The notes: generated by a model from the sequence alone, not told the origin. A stretch of 64,000 nt of DNA from Strongylocentrotus purpuratus (GCF_000002235.5 NW_022145612.1:17538809-17602808); one strand, 5' to 3'. Positions 32,901-42,871 are shown, counted from the stretch's first letter. Made by a program: numbers and translations.

Positions 32901-35900
32901 CAAGTGCTTGTTATATCTACACATATATTTCACATCATTTACATGAGATATTCAGTTCTAATTTTTATCATACAAATCTCCACCAGGGCTGATTATGCTG
33001 CAGTCTACTCTTATCATCCTTATTTGTACATTTGAGATATTTCAATTTTAATTTTCGTCGATGAAAGCCACATTATCAGTAATGGATTGGCAGCTTATCA
33101 GTATTAGATTGCTAGTGCACACATGTCAAAAAAGGTAAGTTCACACCAAATTATGTCTCTCAAAAGATAAGACTAAATAAATTGTCTGTCTTATCGGAAA
33201 TGTAAACTACTAAACTATACATGTATGAATTCATAAATTTAAATTAAGTGTGATAAAAAAAGATGTAACACAAGTGTACATATACAGTGTAGACTTTACA
33301 TGATAAATCACTTAATAGACAGTACATGCTTACACCCTCTTTCTACAGGCTTACATCGAAAGGGTGCTTTGCGGTGTGGTATAGGTATAAATGTACATTA
33401 ATATTTTAAAGGTAATGCAAAGTTTTTGAAATTTTGAAAATTGGATGGATAGTAATTCTTTAAAATTTTGATATATTTGGATGCCCCTGTGGATGTATTA
33501 TTATAAGCACAAAAAAATTAGCCCCTAAAACACTTCAGCTTTTGAGCAAATTGAAAAATCAAAATTTACCGGTGCTCCTGGTAAATTTCAAATATAAAGC
33601 AATATCAGTCTTGAGAGGGAGCTACACAACTAAAGTGTTTAATATTTACAATTTCATCGCTTTAGACTTTATTTCAACCGTGATAACGATCAGTAAATAT
33701 TGTAAAATCGCATATGCTTCCACATGGCCATTTGAACCAAATTCATGACATCATACCAAAACTTTGTATTACCTTTAACTTGAGGCTATTGAGCTGGAAA
33801 TTACTTTAATTCTCTCCCTTAATGTAATCGATATGAACTCTTTGTGTATTTCATGGCTGCAATACATCTTCAATCATAATTGATATACATGTACATGTAA
33901 GTACCAGCACTTTTACACCGACATGTACATGTACTTACAACCAGAATACAATTCCGCAATGACTGAGAGATTGTTTAAATCTTATCATCTTATTCCTGAG
34001 GAGGGGAGGTGCTAAGGTGTGGCTTGTATTGTAATTGAGTTGGCTCTCTATGTAAAATGTTATTGTACATGTATGACAATCAAATTGAGTTAAACAGTCT
34101 GTGGTCAACATGTCGGCATATTGTTGTTTCAACCATGACTTGTATTGTGTACACGTAATTAAGGGTGTATTAACCACACTTTTTTTGCCACTTTTTTTGC
34201 TTTTTTGGGGTGCGTCTTATACACGGTACACCAAAAAAAAAATAATTAAAGTTTCGATTTATGCCCCTCCACCTGGCGCTATGCCTGGCAATGTCTCCCA
34301 GCTCAGTAATCGGTGTGTTGACTCACCTCTCGGAAACTAGAACAACACTCAAATTTGTCTGTCATCTTGGTTTGAAAGTAATCTTTCTGATAGATTTCAA
34401 TATGTAGTTTATAATACTAATTCCTCCAATTTTTCTTCTATTACATGGCGACGGCGTACCACAAGGTTCTGTCCTAGGTCCTCTACAGTTTTTTAATTTA
34501 CATTAATGATCTTATACACATTCAGCTTCACCTCTCAGTTAAATGAAAGGCCTTCCCGCGTGGGTTTTTTAACACGGACTTGGCTTGCTGCCGACAGAGT
34601 CAGCAAAAAAAAGAAAAAGAGGGGTGCGGTTAAAACACGAGGGCAGTTTATACACTGTTGATTACGGTAATGCAGGGACTTGGGATAAGTCCCTGGGTAA
34701 TGTATATAAATTTGCTTAATACACAAGAGGTATCTTGTATGCACTGCATGAGCCATGTTGAATTCTTTGGGGTCATGAATTTGGTTCAAATTAACATTCA
34801 AAGCATATGTGATTTTATAATATCCATGGTCGTTGGCACGGTTGAAATCGAGTCTAAAGTGATGAAATTGTATAAACTCTTTATGTTGTCTCCCTCTCAA
34901 GACTGATATTTCTTTAGCTTTCAAACAATGTTTCTAGACTACAATCGACCGATTTGCAATTCTCGTTTGAAAAATAGGCTACCAGTAATAAAACAACACG
35001 TTTCCTAGAACTTGAGATTTTCCCCACTTGGAATGCATAATGTCTATCGATTGGTCATGTCCCTGGTCACAGCCCAGTGCAGATTTTTGTGCATAAAACG
35101 ATAGACTTCAATTGAAGTGGAAACCAATTGCCTTGCAGAGGTCAGTGATTACAGTATGTCTATTTCCTGTTGTAAGCTGCTAGACATATATAACAGGTGA
35201 TAAGGGCTACTCTATGCCATATTAGGACAGCAATAGCTGGTTAACCATAGCAACTCTTTATCTCAATAGACTGCATGTAAAAAAAACTGATTTTCTGCAA
35301 ACCCGTTTTGTCAAGCTACAACGTAAAGGACGATTCTATGTCGTAATGTGTCCCGTACAAAAATCTTTTTTCCCCTTATTTATTTCATCTAAAACATCAA
35401 ACATCATGTAACCATGTGATATCAGACAGAACCATTGATCAGTCAATGTTCACAGTTCACACCAAGAGATTATCACTTTTTAATGTAATAAACTGATAAA
35501 GGCCATACCATAGGGTAAACATTACACATTGCACCCTAAAATGGCAAGAATGATCTTAGGCCAAATAAAAAAAAAAAACATGTTTAGCGTCCTGTTTTTT
35601 CGAAAAATAGGAAGGAGGAGGCCCTTTTTTTTCTTCTTTTTTTTAAAATCAGAAATAGATCCATTTGAGCAGTGTTTTTCATGTTTTTTTTCTTTAAAAA
35701 AAAAATTTTCAAAAAAAAAATTCAAAAAAAAAAAAAAAAATAGGTGGCCCCCCAAAAGGAAGCAGGCGGGGACGCTAAACATGTATATTTTTTTTACATG
35801 GCCTTATATGAATGCCATTTAAATATAACTTAGAAGCAGAATTACCCTACAAAAAAAAATTCTAAAACATTTCTTTTTTTAAGAAGAAGATGAGCAGATA

Positions 35901-38900
35901 CAAGGTCATCTTCACAATGTTGTTGACCAACCCTGGTTACATAACCATGATGACACACTTTGCTTTAACTCCAAGATATATTTTTATCAATGAGACACTA
36001 GTCTAAAGTCAACATACTGATACTACTATGAATGGGTTATATTTGCATTGTGAAGTGTGTGTAAGAGGTGTGTGGGTATGGAGTAATGTACATATCCTCA
36101 TGTACATGTCGCTGATAAAACATATTCCATGTAAAGAAGAATTATCTAAATCTTGATCTTATAGTTTAATCAGAACTAGATAACGAGATTTCCGTAATTA
36201 GCTCCATCCCTCGGTTAGACTTGACCACATATTAAACCTACATGTACATGTATTAAGTTGCGTTGTCCCATAAGATGATTGTTTGGTAATCCTAAATGTA
36301 TACCGGTAAGTACTAGTTCAGTGATGTGGTCAAATGTTCCGACCGTCCATGGCACTATTCATTTTCAATTTGACACTTTCGTTTACAGAATTTTTTTTTT
36401 TTTTTAATTGATTTTTATTGGAAAATGAAAAGAAATCACAATATTTACAAACGATTTTCATAAACAGAAACAAAATCACTTAACCAAAACAGAGACTTTA
36501 CCATCGGGCATGCATTGGAACAATGACTGGGTTTCACTTTGTTTAAGAAGCTAACAAATCAAGTTTTGCCGACATTATCTTGAAGTCAGCATTAGTCAGT
36601 CCTGACTTGTAATGTTGAATTGCAGAGGAAGAATCTACACGAACCCACATGACTGATGCCATGGAGCTGATAATTTGAGTGCTCATCAACATAAATATAA
36701 TATATATCATAGAAATTTTACATCATTTCTGCTCAAACTGCTCAAAATTCTCTCCCATTTTCCCCCTAATGTCCCTATCTATATTATATCAGTACACAAC
36801 ATGATTTTAAGTTGAATATTTCATCTTCTTCATACTGTGATCTTACACACACCACTTCCCATCTTAAGGCACACTTAAAAAGCAAAAATAGAATGCAATC
36901 TGCGCTCAAGTTTGCCACATGAAGTTCATAACACACACATGTACATGTAGGCTAGGCTTCTTCAACGTTCAATTGAATATTTTATACCTAATATGTGGGT
37001 GTCTAAAAATATGCCAGACAAATAATTTATTTTTTGAAGATTATATCATTTCAATGTCCAGTGGGCACAGTCACGTAGAACGCAGTCATTCCTCTTTTCA
37101 CAATGTTTGTATTTGCCAAAGCTCTCAATTGAGGCAAACATGACCTTTGGATCTACATAAGTTGTTGACTCAAATGAAAATGCTCAAATGTTAAACAATG
37201 GGTTCACATGAATGTCATGAATTATATTAACTACTGACGATTTTTTGTTTTAGGGGGTGGGGGGAGGGGGCAAAGATTGAATTGACTACTAAACCTTCAT
37301 TTATCTTGAGCAAATAAAATTGTGAGTTAGAACATTTTGAATGATGTAAATTTAATAAAGAAAAGAATGTACTGTAGGCTCTCGAATTAACTTTGTTGCT
37401 ATGTACATTTTTAAAGATTATATCATCTCAACGTCCTGTGGGTAGGCCTACAGTCATGTGGAACGCAGTCATGCCTCTGTTCAAAATATTTGTATTTGCC
37501 TAAGCTCTCAATTAACACAAACATTACCTTTGGTTCTATGTATATTTTGCTGACTTGATGGAAATGCTCAACTGTGTAAGAATGGGTTCACATCAATGTC
37601 ATAATTCATATAACTACTCAAGGATTTTGGCGGAGGGGGGGGGGGGGGCAAAGATTGAATTGAATGCTATACCCTTCGTTTATCTTGAGCAAATAAAATT
37701 GAAGGTTACTAAATGTTAAGTAATGTAGGTTAAAGATAAAGTTGAGTACGGTCATGCGATTGCATTGTGAAAGAAAAGGTTTGGAATGGATCACAAAAAA
37801 ATTATCATGTAGCATGTAAGTATTGGTGTGTACTGCAAGGTTCTGGAGTCATCAAAATCATAATACATTTGGCCCAGTCTTTGTAAAGTAATAAGCACTG
37901 TACACAGAGAGATGGACTACACGAATGGTGTCAGGCCTGACAGGCTGACAATAATTAGCCAGTTCGTAAATAGCTTAGGAATGCATGACCCCCAAATATC
38001 CACAGATCTTTTACACGATGGAAACGTCCCACGTGCATTTTAGAATAATCACTGCCGAAGTGATGGAGGTGCTTCATGAATACCTTTTGTTTGCCTCTTG
38101 AGAAGAATACTTCCACCTGTGTATCAGATAAATGTACTGTCGGTGCATAAGAGAGTACTGATTACATAACTTTCATGAGCACGATACCAGAATTCGTCTC
38201 GCTGGTTTTACTATTTGGGAACGTACATGTACAGTATGACCTAGACCTTTATCTGCCCATGCGCAAATCCTAATTACGAACTCGCTTATTGATTTCCTGT
38301 ATCAGTATACACTATTCCTTAGCCAGTATACATTTTCTACCAAAATTGTTTAGCAAATGACATTTATTTGTAATCTTGAACATTCTGTGTAAGTTTCGTT
38401 TGATTCTGTGAGAATTCATTTTCTTTTTTTACCAGAACTCATGTTTATCTTTAATACAGAAGAGTATGAACCGTCTGGGTCTTTTTTTGTTGCTCCCTCT
38501 AATTTACTTTGTTGTTATGTAGTATGTACATGTAAATTGTTTATTGAGTTTAAACCAAGTTCGTATCTCACATCAGGTTTTATGAAACAGGGCCAAAACC
38601 ATCTACAGACTGAACAGACAATGACATTACCCCTAGCGGCCCCAAATTATTTCGTTTTGGAGTTGGCCTCCAGTCTGTCGGTTTGCCGATGTGACTGAGG
38701 TATTATTTACAATGGTGGTTGGAAAGTCATTGTACGTGTCATGGCTGATCTAGATTCTATACAATTATCTTGCCAATTGCAATACTTCAATGCTTCCATA
38801 ATATTATTACACCTAGAGCCGGCTTAGATTTCAATGAAATCGGTTCTAAATTGATCATTTGGATCATTGGATGTGATGTGGGACTTGTAAAATACTACAA

Positions 38901-41835
38901 TAACAATTATTCACATTTGCAATATTACATCATTTATAAGCATGATGAGTTCTGAATTAACCAGAACAATTGGTATGTAGTTTGAACATGTACCTTTAAA
39001 CTTTGAGCCCAGCTTGAACCCCAAATCCCTTGTACCCCTCTCAAGGTCGTTCAATATTGAATACATAGACTGCACAATGCACATATTAAAGTACATAATA
39101 CATTTATGTATAATACAATAGTACATCAGCATCAAGGTTGGATAACAAAAAAAGAACATTTTATAATATCCTGCATGATCTGCATCAAAGATTTATTGGT
39201 TTTTGATTGTTTGAGAGTTCTTCAAGTGACCAGAAATATTACAACCATTTTAAGGTTGCTCTGAAAAAGTACTATTTGGGAGTACTCTTTGGGAGTTGAA
39301 AATTCAGTGAGCGTGCAAACTACGCTGTGCCGCAGTCTAATTAACTGCGCTGCACTACTGCAGTTGAGTTATTCTGCTTGATTATACATTTTTGATGGAG
39401 GATAAAAACAAATATACTCTGCCTTCTTTTTGAGGTACTGGTACAAACTATGGGCCTCGGTGGCTCCAATAGTACTATTGCCATTGGGATGACTCCTCGT
39501 GCCCATAGTTTTAACCAGAACCTCTCAAGACGGTGTATACATTAAATTTGTATACTACATGCAGGCGCGTATGCAGGGGGGGGGTTGGGGGTTGAACCCC
39601 CTCCCCTTTACCTTTTTTGTTGTTGTGTGTTTTGAAGGAGAAAAAAACCTTTAATTTTTTTTTTTTTTTTTAAATTGTGGTAATAGGTGACCAAAAAAAA
39701 GCTGTCCTTACCCCCCCCCCCTACGAAACCAAATATTGATCGGCCAAATTTTGGAACCCCCCCCCCCCTCCTAAAAAAAAAAGTCCTCTTAGCCCCCCCC
39801 CCCCCCCTTCCCCCTCCCCCTCCCCCCACGCTTAATTCAGCAGCTGGCTGAGTTGTTGTGAAATTTTCGGCGCGATTTAAAAAAAATTAAAATCCCCTCC
39901 TTGCTAAAATCCTGACTACTGGTATGTGTATCAACCAATTGCATTTGGGAACCAACTGGCTCCTGTATTAAAGCCTATGGGGTAAATGGCCTTCAGTGGT
40001 CAATTGGTTAACAACTATTAGTTCAATCAATACCTTCACATATGTTGAGAGAGCTGGCCACCCTCCACAGGGCATCATGGATGGGCTGAAGGAACGAGAT
40101 GTTGATCATCATGATAAAGGAGATGGATATAATGGCGATGCACAGGTTCCAGGGAGAAGTAGGCCACAGACCATTCATGATCAGATTCCTAAAAGGAGAT
40201 GAAGAGAAGAAGAAATAAAATAAAAGCTCCCTTTTATCCCTTCCTTCATGATCATTTTGTCATCAAAATGAAATCCTTGAAATGGGGTTAACTGAAAGAT
40301 TCATACTGTGAGCCCAGGCATAATTATTGCAGCTTTCTATTATTAAATAAGACGGTTTAAACTTAAAGAGAAGGTTGAGTTCTGGGATGAGGTAAAAAAT
40401 AATTTGTGAGCGTTATAATTGTGATTATGCAAGGGTGGAAGAACATCAGATTAAACATGTTCCCGGAAAAGCATGGCTCTTTAAATGCCTTCATATTCTA
40501 AATACGAAATGAAACATCGTAAAACTCGGGGGTAGGTTTTTTTCGCCATGTGTTCGTGTACATCATTCTGTGTACAGTGCTTGTAACTTTGCCAAGATTT
40601 GGCCAAATTTCTTATCATTTTGATGATTCCAGAACCTTGCAATACACATGAATACTTATATACTAGATGATCAACCTTTTCTGATAGATTCCACGCCGTT
40701 TTTTCACAATGCAATCACATGACCAGAACTCAACTTTATCTTTAAAGAAGAAAATGGTCATAAATGGTAAATAACACCATCATTTTCATCATAAATGGAA
40801 CCACCACCATCATCATCTTTGTAAAGTTGTAATCAGAATCATGATGATCATCAATATTTTCATTATCACAATCATCACCATCATCACCCCCACCACCAAT
40901 GTTATCATTATCTCCACTAATATCACGTTCATCCCCTACCCATGTTTAAGGGTCATTTTAGCAGATTTTTCTTGAGGAAAAGCCCATTTTTCAAATGTTT
41001 GGGGCCTAGGGTGTTTATGTTAAAGGTAAAGACCAGTTTTGGAAATGCCCCCCTCTCAAAAAATGAATTGGAAACTTGATCATGTGAAAGAATGTGTTTT
41101 GACCAATACGTAATCATACAAATTTTGCTGGGAAACCGCTTACTAATTGATATATTTGGTATATTATTATATCTATTTGGACCTGATAGATATAACGTAC
41201 GTGTCGCATAGACCCATATACATCTTTTTGTGTACAGTTACAAAGACTGGGCCAAATTTCTTATCATTTTGATGATTCCAGAACCTTGCAGTACACACCA
41301 AATTATGCTAGATGATCAACCTTTCTGATCAATTCCATGCAATTCCATGCAATTGCATGACCATAACTGGTCTTCATCTTTAAAAATGGGACCCATGATT
41401 AGAGATTTTTGTGTGCAACAGATACCCATTAGGCATTAGAGCGGCACATCCCTGTTTGTAATAATACATGTATGTGAGTACCCCCCCTCCCCCAATATAT
41501 TTAGGCTGTATATATAGGCCTGTATAGTTAGGCTTGTAATACTCTACTAGTAGGCTGAAACTAGCCTCATTTTCACTTCTAATACAGCGTTATTTATCCA
41601 CACATGTGTGTGGTGAGTTTTTTTAACACAGAATTCAGAATAAGTAATGAATTATATACATCACCAGGATAACAAATTTGTATAGAAGAATTATTACGCA
41701 CCGAGTTCGGTATAGATTTCTGACCGAGCTCCGCTTGTATTTCTCGAATCTACTTTCCCAGGTATTCTCCCTCGTGCTGGTAAAGTAGTCCACTTTAGGC
41801 TCCGTCTCATCCGCAGCACTCCTGGCTTCGGCCAT
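17992..41835 (-). CDS. CPT1: Carnitine O-palmitoyltransferase 1 (CPT1), complete
   Basis: CPT1 sits in the mitochondrial outer membrane and moves long-chain acyl groups from CoA to carnitine, the rate-setting step of fatty-acid oxidation. The 17-exon model gives 772 aa and follows human CPT1A end to end. Start MAEAR at 41835 matches vertebrate MAEAH; an in-frame ATG at 41895 would add 20 residues. Membrane segments lie near residues 58-78 and 104-122. Also visible are [24 protein letters not shown] and TRIPGEE. The catalytic His is residue 471 in [10 protein letters not shown]. The carnitine/CoA site shows [11 protein letters not shown] and STSQ (688-691); [13 protein letters not shown] and FHVSSK follow near the C-terminus. 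Most positions linked to malonyl-CoA inhibition differ from CPT1A (see findings). CPT2 and octanoyltransferase fit less well because of the two N-terminal membrane segments and the C-terminal sequence. Confidence 0.97.
18658..18981. mobile_element. Miniature inverted-repeat element, AATAAGCGAGTTCG family, copy 1
   Basis: The ends AATAAGCGAGTTCGTAA and TTACGAACTCGCTTATT are a perfect 17-bp inverted pair. The interior matches 37953-38290 in opposite orientation (GGATTTGCGCATGGGC, ATCTGTGGATATTTTGGGG, TTCATGAAGCACCTC). It lies in CPT1 intron 16, ending 26 bases from the exon 16 donor. Confidence 0.85.
19955..20252. mobile_element. Inverted-repeat element in CPT1 intron 14
   Basis: Left ATATCGTCGCCTGGGTGG then CAGAAGGGCGTTGGC; right GCTAACGCCCTTCTGTC then GGCCGACGATAT. 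The arms are imperfect over about 35 bases. No coding and no clear target duplication. Only one copy was seen in the window. Confidence 0.6.
21070..21221. repeat. Foldback element with GTTTCACAAAG ends
   Basis: Left GGGACCCGTTTCACAAAGCC, right TTTTGTGAAATGGGGCCC. The core AAAAATCAGTGACAAGTCTG and GATAACCAATCAGAAGCAAG is the reverse complement of the core at 1034-1177. It lies in CPT1 intron 13. Confidence 0.7.
21577..22079. mobile_element. TA-flanked inverted-repeat transposon carrying a LINE reverse-transcriptase fragment, copy 1
   Basis: The ends CCGTAAATCTCTGTGTATAA and TTATACACGGAGATTTACGG are inverted with one mismatch over 20 bases and are flanked by TA, as in Tc1/mariner. The interior is not transposase. 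Bases 21761-21910 (plus) read a non-LTR reverse transcriptase: [14 protein letters not shown], then [20 protein letters not shown], with one stop between the two motifs. A second element of the same size and interior lies at 34152-34666. It sits in CPT1 intron 13, with the TA flank 19 bases from the exon 13 donor. Confidence 0.8.
22365..22660. repeat. Tandem repeat, 69-bp period, built on ATCAA pentamers
   Basis: The anchor AAGTCATATTATATATATTT recurs at 22392, 22461 and 22530, a 69-base period with three copies. The flanks are imperfect AAATC/ATCAA pentamers. The array stops 10 bases short of the exon 12 donor of CPT1. Confidence 0.9.
25068..25400. repeat. GATG/GATA tetranucleotide satellite
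   Basis: Over 300 bases of GATG, GATA and GGAT variants lie in CPT1 intron 9, near the exon 9 donor. The Ser/His/Pro-rich reverse-strand frame that runs out of exon 9 is the translated repeat. Confidence 0.95.
25931..26347. mobile_element. Non-autonomous DNA transposon, copy 2 of the CAGACCTGCCAACC family
   Basis: The perfect 14-bp ends CAGACCTGCCAACC and GGTTGGCAGGTCTG are flanked by the direct repeat CATAATG at 25924-25930 and 26348-26354. The interior is the reverse orientation of 12463-12859. The CAG-first ends and 7-base duplication suggest an hAT-like origin (usual duplication 8 bases). It lies in CPT1 intron 8. Confidence 0.9.
27940..28401. mobile_element. TTAA-flanked miniature element (piggyBac-type)
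   Basis: The ends AGGGATAGTTGAGTT and AACTCAACTATCCCT are perfect 15-bp inverted repeats with TTAA on each side (27936-27939 and 28402-28405), the piggyBac duplication. There is no open frame. It lies in CPT1 intron 5, 30 bases from exon 6. Confidence 0.85.
29921..29987 (+). pseudogene. Inverted partial copy of CPT1 exon 11 inside CPT1 intron 3
   Basis: These 67 bases equal the CPT1-strand sequence of exon 11 (23411-23477) at 65 of 67 positions, but lie on the opposite strand. The copy would read WPDMSSRGK, then a stop where exon 11 has Tyr, then [12 protein letters not shown]. One of the two changes is silent (Lys) and the other makes the stop. It has no splice sites or continuing frame. 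In the CPT1 pre-mRNA it is antisense to exon 11. Confidence 0.9.
30809..31268. mobile_element. Inverted-repeat element, AGGCCTAAAATAAAAAC family, copy 1
   Basis: Ends AGGCCTAAAATAAAAACTTG and CAAGTTTTTATTTTAGGCCT; the match continues inward through TTGTATTGCCCTTT for a perfect arm of about 34 bases. Inside are paired CGACCGA and CGGTCGG words and long T-runs. A shorter relative (253 bp) lies at 49551-49803. No coding is seen. Confidence 0.85.
31640..32130. other. CpG-richer block in CPT1 intron 2
   Basis: It has more CpG than its AT-rich surroundings, with GAACGCGCGACTGCCACGAG, GTCGCTCGGCGTC and several ACGT words. It could be an intronic promoter or enhancer, or an unrecognised repeat. No exon or initiation motif is convincing. 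Confidence 0.3.
32590..32816. repeat. Large foldback with arms of about 95 bases
   Basis: Left arm 32590-32691 and right arm 32720-32816 are near reverse complements, separated by about 28 bases. Shared words include AAAGAAAGCGGACAAAATAT, ACAGTTCCTCAGGTA and CTTCACTGCTATTATGTAAA. The main difference is a 6-base insertion in the left arm. It is too long for an ordinary miRNA precursor, and a foldback transposon is more likely. Confidence 0.85.
33410..33774. mobile_element. TTAA-flanked miniature element (family B)
   Basis: TTAA at 33406-33409 and 33775-33778 flanks ends AGGTAATGCAAAGTTTTTG and CCAAAACTTTGTATTACCT, inverted with few mismatches. Part of its interior recurs inverted at 34740-34925 (GTCATGAATTTGGTTCAAAT, AAGTGATGAAATTGTA, CCCTCTCAAGACTGATAT). 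Confidence 0.75.
34152..34666. mobile_element. TA-flanked element carrying a LINE reverse-transcriptase fragment, copy 2
   Basis: It matches the interior of 21577-22079 over most of its length, including GCGCTATGCCTGGCAATGTC and the reverse-transcriptase stretch from 34368 (WFESNLSDR, then [11 protein letters not shown] in a shifted frame). The ends are more worn: CACGTAATTAAGGGTGTATT on the left and TTGATTACGG on the right, with TA at both sides. The size is 515 bases against 503. Confidence 0.65.
34740..34925. repeat. Partial inverted copy of TTAA family B
   Basis: It is the reverse complement of about 180 bases of the 33410-33774 interior, with moderate divergence. It lies directly after the captured-LINE element. 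Confidence 0.6.
35556..35806. mobile_element. Inverted-repeat element with A/T-run interior
   Basis: Left TTAGGCCAAATA, an A-run, then ACATGTTTAGCGTCC. Right GGACGCTAAACATGT, a T-run, then ACATGGCCTTA. The arms are about 40 bases and imperfect. The Lys/Phe-rich open frames inside are homopolymer translations. Confidence 0.7.
36391..36686 (-). pseudogene. 5'-truncated retrocopy of an unknown mRNA 3' end
   Basis: Reading the minus strand, a 47-codon open frame (ATG at 36684-36686, stop at 36543-36545) ends [20 protein letters not shown]. It is followed by about 120 bases of AT-rich sequence, AATAAA (36414-36419) and, eight bases later, 15 genomic A. An encoded poly(A) directly after a polyadenylation signal is the mark of retroposition. 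I do not recognise the protein; a LINE 3' end is the alternative. No target duplication was found. Confidence 0.5.
37038..37730. repeat. Two-copy tandem duplication, period about 377
   Basis: AAGATTATATCAT recurs at 37038 and 37415. Both copies carry GAACGCAGTCAT, TTTGTATTTGCC, ATGGGTTCACAT, a G-run, GCAAAGATTGAATTGA and TTATCTTGAGCAAATAAAAT. Divergence is noticeable, so the duplication is not recent. Confidence 0.85.
37734..37890. mobile_element. Truncated TTAA-flanked element (family A), inverted
   Basis: After TTAA (37730-37733) it reads AGATAAAGTTGAGTACGGTC and later GGTTCTGGAGTCATCAAAAT, the reverse complement of the end shared by 40367-40741 and 41024-41379. The second end is missing. 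Confidence 0.6.
37953..38290. mobile_element. Miniature inverted-repeat element, AATAAGCGAGTTCG family, copy 2
   Basis: The right end TTACGAACTCGCTTATT is intact and the left end has drifted to AATTAGCCAGTTCGTAAA. The interior is the inverted version of 18658-18981. Confidence 0.8.
39564..39905. repeat. G/C-tract interspersed repeat, copy 1
   Basis: It starts GGCGCGTATGCAGG, then a G-run and TTGAACCCCC, later several C-runs, and ends CAGCAGCTGGCTGAGTTGTT. The same order occurs at 44051-44340. Proline/glycine-rich frames here are homopolymer translations. Confidence 0.65.
40367..40741. mobile_element. TTAA-flanked miniature element (family A), full length
   Basis: TTAA at 40363-40366 and 40742-40745. 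The ends AGAGAAGGTTGAGTTCTGG and CCAGAACTCAACTTTATCT are inverted with a few mismatches. It shares TGATGATTCCAGAACCTTGC and related words with 17055, 37734 and 41024. It lies in CPT1 intron 1. Confidence 0.8.
41024..41379. mobile_element. TTAA-flanked miniature element (family A), second copy
   Basis: TTAA at 41020-41023 and 41380-41383, ends AGGTAAAGACCAGTTTTGG and CCATAACTGGTCTTCATCT. The internal half TTATCATTTTGATGATTCCA matches 40367-40741. It lies in CPT1 intron 1, 319 bases from exon 1. Confidence 0.75.
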
Positions 41836-42420
41836 GTTGGTCAGCAAGTAGAGCTCAACGAAATGAATTCCAAATTGAACGTTACTCAAGTTCAATGATT
41901 AGTCTAAATGAAAACAAATGTCACCAGAACAGAGCGCGGTGCAACCAGTACCAGGTCAGTTATTCTGATCATGCATGCACGCATAAAGCACATGCACGTA
42001 ACGTAAGTCAACGCTATCGCGACGAAAAACAAGCAGTGAAACTGAAAGCGGCTGGCTATCGTAAGAATAGATGACGATTATTTATTATTGTGAGTTCAAC
42101 CATGGTTCAACCATGGGCTGGAGCACATGTTGTTTGGCCTAGTAACTACCTGCTTGGACAATACATTCAGGATTCAGGACAATCGCTGGAGGACCACGCT
42201 GAGCTGACCGGACCCGATGAATGATCGACCGCGCCCATCTGTAGTCTAATTCACAGACCTTGTTTGTCATGCATGACCAGCTGTACAACTGGGGGTGTGC
42301 GGGGGGTGTGTCGAGCGCGCGATGACAATGTGCGCCTGAAGCTACCTGTGTTCTCGTGTCATTCGGAATAAATTGTCATTGTCATTGTCATATAACTCCC
42401 CAAACTCAATATACATGGCA
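41836..42420 (-). promoter_or_regulatory. CPT1 5' UTR and upstream region
   Basis: This is the stretch upstream of the CPT1 start, with more CpG than the flanks (GAGCGCGCGATGACA, GCTATCGCGACG). I see no convincing TATA box. The promoter is placed by position only; the transcription start is not known. Confidence 0.35.
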
Positions 42421-42423
42421 GCA

Positions 42424-42600
42424 TTAGACTGAAGAAGAAGAAGCATCAGAAGGATAAAAAGAACCAGTTGAAGAAGGAGAAGAAGAAGGAGGAGGAGGAA
42501 GAAGAAAAAGAAGGATAAGTCGAAGGAGAAGAACGAGGAGGAGGATGAGGAGGAGGGAGAAAAAGAAGGAGAAGAGGAAGAAGAAGAAGAACTTTAGGAA
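42424..42600. repeat. GAA/GGA purine tract
   Basis: Long interrupted runs of GAA, GGA and GAG. The Leu/Phe/Ser-rich frame on the minus strand is the translated repeat. Confidence 0.9.
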
Positions 42601-42871
42601 GAATAAAGGAAAAACAAACAAAAAGGGAAAGCCACAGAAGATTTTCAAATGCCTTTTAGGGTAGGACACTCTTGAAAGGCGATGCAACGGACTCGAACGG
42701 AGCGCGGTATTGAAGGGGATGGCATTTTGTTTTTTATCGTCTCCTCATGACTGTTATGCCACATTATGAAAAGGGGCACGGGTCGGTGTCCCCATGTACA
42801 CCCCCTAACACACTACTGATGAATGGTGTGGATGGAACGAATGCAGAAATACAGAAATGCATGTTATGGGC

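Larger units (their letters stand above)
30404..40033. other. CPT1 intron 2 (9.6 kb), a transposon-rich intron
   Basis: It holds inverted-repeat elements at 30809-31268, 33410-33774, 34152-34666, 35556-35806, 37734-37890 and 37953-38290, a foldback at 32590-32816, a 3'-end retrocopy at 36391-36686, a tandem duplication at 37038-37730 and a G/C-tract repeat at 39564-39905. No host exon is supported within it. Confidence 0.8.
17992..41835 (-). other. CPT1: Exon map of CPT1
   Basis: Coding exons in transcript order: 41702-41835, 40034-40188, 30281-30403, 29646-29857, 28735-28820, 27805-27909, 27060-27191, 26682-26730, 25429-25558, 24143-24285, 23299-23498, 22670-22823, 22101-22172, 20749-20912, 19402-19558, 19008-19124, 17992-18177 (stop at 17992-17994). 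The total is 2319 bases. Every junction is GT-AG and every phase joins without a shift. The weakest donor is exon 16 (GTCGGT). In exon 16 an earlier GTCGGG was rejected because it breaks phase with exon 17. Intron 2 (30404-40033) is the longest, at 9.6 kb. Confidence 0.9.

Noticed and set aside
41836-41895. An upstream in-frame ATG that would lengthen CPT1 by 20 residues
   Set aside because: The downstream ATG gives MAEAR, matching the conserved CPT1 start, and the added residues match nothing in the family.
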